DNA of 33,047 nt from CAYOMP01 sp964405075. Lineage in GTDB: Bacteria > Bacillota > Clostridia > Lachnospirales > Lachnospiraceae. Positions 31,941-33,047 of the stretch are shown piece after piece. The number at the start of each line of letters is the position of its first letter. The first letter of the stretch is position 1. A model generated the notes under the pieces. The model saw only the letters and a program-made list of their open reading frames with translations. It searched no databases and had not been told where the DNA came from. The stretch covers positions 1-33,047 of the forward strand of contig CAYOMP010000018.1 in the NCBI GenBank assembly GCA_964405075.1, given 5' to 3'. The position numbers and the translations under genes were made by a program.

Positions 31941-32648
31941 ATGGGAAAAAAATGTTTAGCAGTTATTACAGCAAGAGGTGGCAGTAAAAGAATACCTAGA
32001 AAAAATATAAAAGAGTTTTGCGGAAAACCTATTATTCAGTATTCCATTGAAGCTGCTTTAAAGAGTGGTATTTTTGAAGAGGTAATGGTATCTACTGAAG
32101 ATGAGGAAATTAAAGCTATTGCTGAAAAAATTGGGGCACAAGTTCCTTTTATGCGTTCTGATAAAACAGCTGGTGATATGGCAATGACTCATGAGGTTAT
32201 TTTAGAGGTTATAGATAAATATAAAGAAATGGGAAAGACGTTTGACTACGTGTGTTGTATTTATCCGACTGCACCATTTATTACGGCAAAGAAACTAGTT
32301 GATAGTTATGAAAAAATTGAGAGTACTAATGCTGATACTGTTTTGCCTATTGTATCTTTTTCTTTTCCGCCACAGCGTTGTTTTGTTATAGAAGATGGTT
32401 TTGCAGAGTTTAAATGGCCTGAAAACAGATTGGTTCGTTCACAGGACTTGGAAAAATGGTATCATGATTGTGGACAGTATTATTTTTTGCGAACAGAAAG
32501 ATTTGTTGAAACAAAAAATCTAATTATGGAAAAAACAGTACCGATAATAGTAGATGAATTAGAAGTTCAGGATATAGATAACGAAACAGATTGGAAATTA
32601 GCAGAATTGAAGTACGAGTTACTAAAAAGAAAACAAGTATTAGATTAG
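31941..32648 (+). CDS. pseF: CMP-nonulosonate synthetase, PseF-like
   Basis: It activates a nonulosonic acid with CTP. The 235 residues show VITARGGSKRIPRKN (8-22), IYPTAPFI, TVLPIVSFSFPPQRC, WYHDCGQYYF and QDIDNETDW. The PPQRC/DCGQYYF/DIDNETDW set is that of pseudaminic acid cytidylyltransferases rather than NeuA proper. GGGAGG precedes the ATG, and the gene is the last before the terminator. A second, different cytidylyltransferase lies at 9014. The synthase expected to feed it (PseI/LegI) is not adjacent and may lie beyond the window. Confidence 0.83.
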   Translation: MGKKCLAVITARGGSKRIPRKNIKEFCGKPIIQYSIEAALKSGIFEEVMVSTEDEEIKAIAEKIGAQVPFMRSDKTAGDMAMTHEVILEVIDKYKEMGKTFDYVCCIYPTAPFITAKKLVDSYEKIESTNADTVLPIVSFSFPPQRCFVIEDGFAEFKWPENRLVRSQDLEKWYHDCGQYYFLRTERFVETKNLIMEKTVPIIVDELEVQDIDNETDWKLAELKYELLKRKQVLD

Positions 32649-32657
32649 TAGTTGTTT

Positions 32658-32707
32658 AAAAATTTGTTATCAAGTGAGGGAGAGTAATACTTGATAACAA
32701 ATTTTTT
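32658..32707 (+). terminator. Terminator of the surface-glycan operon
   Basis: An 18-bp perfect stem joins 32658-32675 to 32689-32706 around a 13-nt loop, with the T-rich end at 32702-32707. The stem begins with A and ends with T tracts, so it could stop transcription in both directions. It lies 9 nt after the pseF-like stop codon. Confidence 0.92.
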
Positions 32708-32721
32708 AAAATATAATGCAC

Positions 32722-32750
32722 TTGACAGCAACCAAATTATACTTAATAAT
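32722..32750 (+). promoter_or_regulatory. Promoter for the gene at the right edge
   Basis: TTGACA (32722-32727), a 17-bp spacer and AATAAT (32745-32750): perfect -35 and 5/6 -10. It directly follows the operon terminator. A start near 32757 gives a leader of about 240 nt. Confidence 0.65.
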
Positions 32751-32756
32751 TAAACT

Positions 32757-32998
32757 ACATTTCTAAAAAACATATCAAAGTAGAAATAATTAAAAGCGTT
32801 TAATCAATAATTGCCAAATCTAATTTACTATTCTATAATCTATCTAAGGACTAATCTTTCAAAATTTCCAATGATAAGGTTTCGAAGGATACATTTTTAA
32901 ATGATATAGTGTTGCTAAAAAGGCAAGTAAAAAATTATGTTGAGTATACTGAGATATTGTTTTTTGAAGTGAAATTCAAGTTTACGGAGGATGACAAT
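32757..32998 (+). other. Long AT-rich leader before the last gene
   Basis: About 240 nt without an ORF. Small hairpins TTGC/GCAA near 32922 and TTGAA/TTCAA near 32965 are the only structures seen. GGAGG at 32986-32990 is the ribosome binding site of the next gene. No riboswitch consensus was recognised. Confidence 0.4.
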
Positions 32999-33047
32999 AT
33001 GTCACAAAATACCAACAAAATGTCATTGGTGAACAGACAGCATAAGG
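32999..33047 (+). CDS. Start of an unidentified gene (truncated by window end)
   Basis: ATG 32999 lies 8 nt after GGAGG and opens a frame that runs to the window end (16 residues, MSQNTNKMSLVNRQHK). The ribosome binding site and a good promoter upstream make a real gene likely. The peptide is polar with no signal sequence visible so far; no family can be named. Confidence 0.6.
   Translation, partial: MSQNTNKMSLVNRQHK

Noticed and set aside
1..33047. CRISPR arrays, tRNA or rRNA genes, complete insertion sequences
   Set aside because: None was seen: no regularly spaced direct repeats, no cloverleaf-like sequence, and no transposase other than the Rpn-type nuclease, which lacks recognisable terminal repeats.

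Overview
The window is AT-rich, Gram-positive-type DNA. Nearly all genes lie on the + strand behind GGAGG-type ribosome binding sites, with sigma-A-like TTGACA/TATAAT promoters and U-tract terminators. Together with the gene content (aconitase-family hydratase, cytoplasmic GH13 enzyme plus GlgB, CDP-glycerol phosphotransferases, candidate Spo0A-type boxes), this suggests an anaerobic Firmicute, most likely Lachnospiraceae (Butyrivibrio/Eubacterium/Roseburia-like). That assignment is inference; no rRNA or marker gene is present.

Layout. (1) 2-790: 3' end of an aconitase-family hydratase. (2) 791-2352: about 1.5 kb without a credible protein gene. It holds a strong promoter, about 590 nt of hairpin-rich sequence ending in a terminator (candidate large noncoding RNA), and two diverged copies of a structured about 137-bp unit, the second lying in the leader of the next gene. 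(3) 2353-5109: a long acidic TPR protein ending in a degenerate CbbX/SpoVK-like AAA+ domain. (4) 5156-8795: glycogen/maltodextrin genes (GH13 hydrolase, glgB). (5) 9014-11841: two nonulosonic-acid-type fusion genes, cytidylyltransferase-HAD phosphatase and NeuB-SAF-cupin, separated by a promoter and a hairpin-rich leader. (6) 11842-13701: accessory patch with a 170-bp imperfect palindrome, repeated TATACTTA octamers and an Rpn/PD-(D/E)XK nuclease containing a 12-bp tandem repeat. (7) 14014-32648: a surface-glycan locus of 18 genes, with short gaps or overlaps from 15521 to a perfect 18-bp-stem terminator at 32658. (8) The start of an unidentified gene at 32999 behind its own promoter.

How the genes fit together. 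The first part of the glycan locus supplies CDP-glycerol (tagD), two CDP-glycerol:glycerophosphotransferases, an IspD/TarI-like cytidylyltransferase with an overlapping SDR (a second CDP-linked building block), a pyruvyltransferase-family protein and several glycosyltransferases. The last part (25874-32648) looks like a pseudaminic/legionaminic-type route: UDP-GlcNAc 4,6-dehydratase, GNAT, amidotransferase, Gfo/Idh oxidoreductase, DegT aminotransferase and PseF-like CMP-sugar synthetase. No PseG-type hydrolase, flippase, polymerase or ABC exporter is seen, and the only NeuB-like synthase lies about 20 kb upstream. The likely product is a phosphoglycerol-containing surface polymer or glycoprotein glycan decorated with a nonulosonic acid.

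The most interesting signals are the large candidate RNA, the duplicated structured unit, the unusual NeuB-cupin/NeuA-HAD pair, and a shared GTCGAAATA box (Spo0A-box-like) at the -35 of the promoters of both glycan loci.
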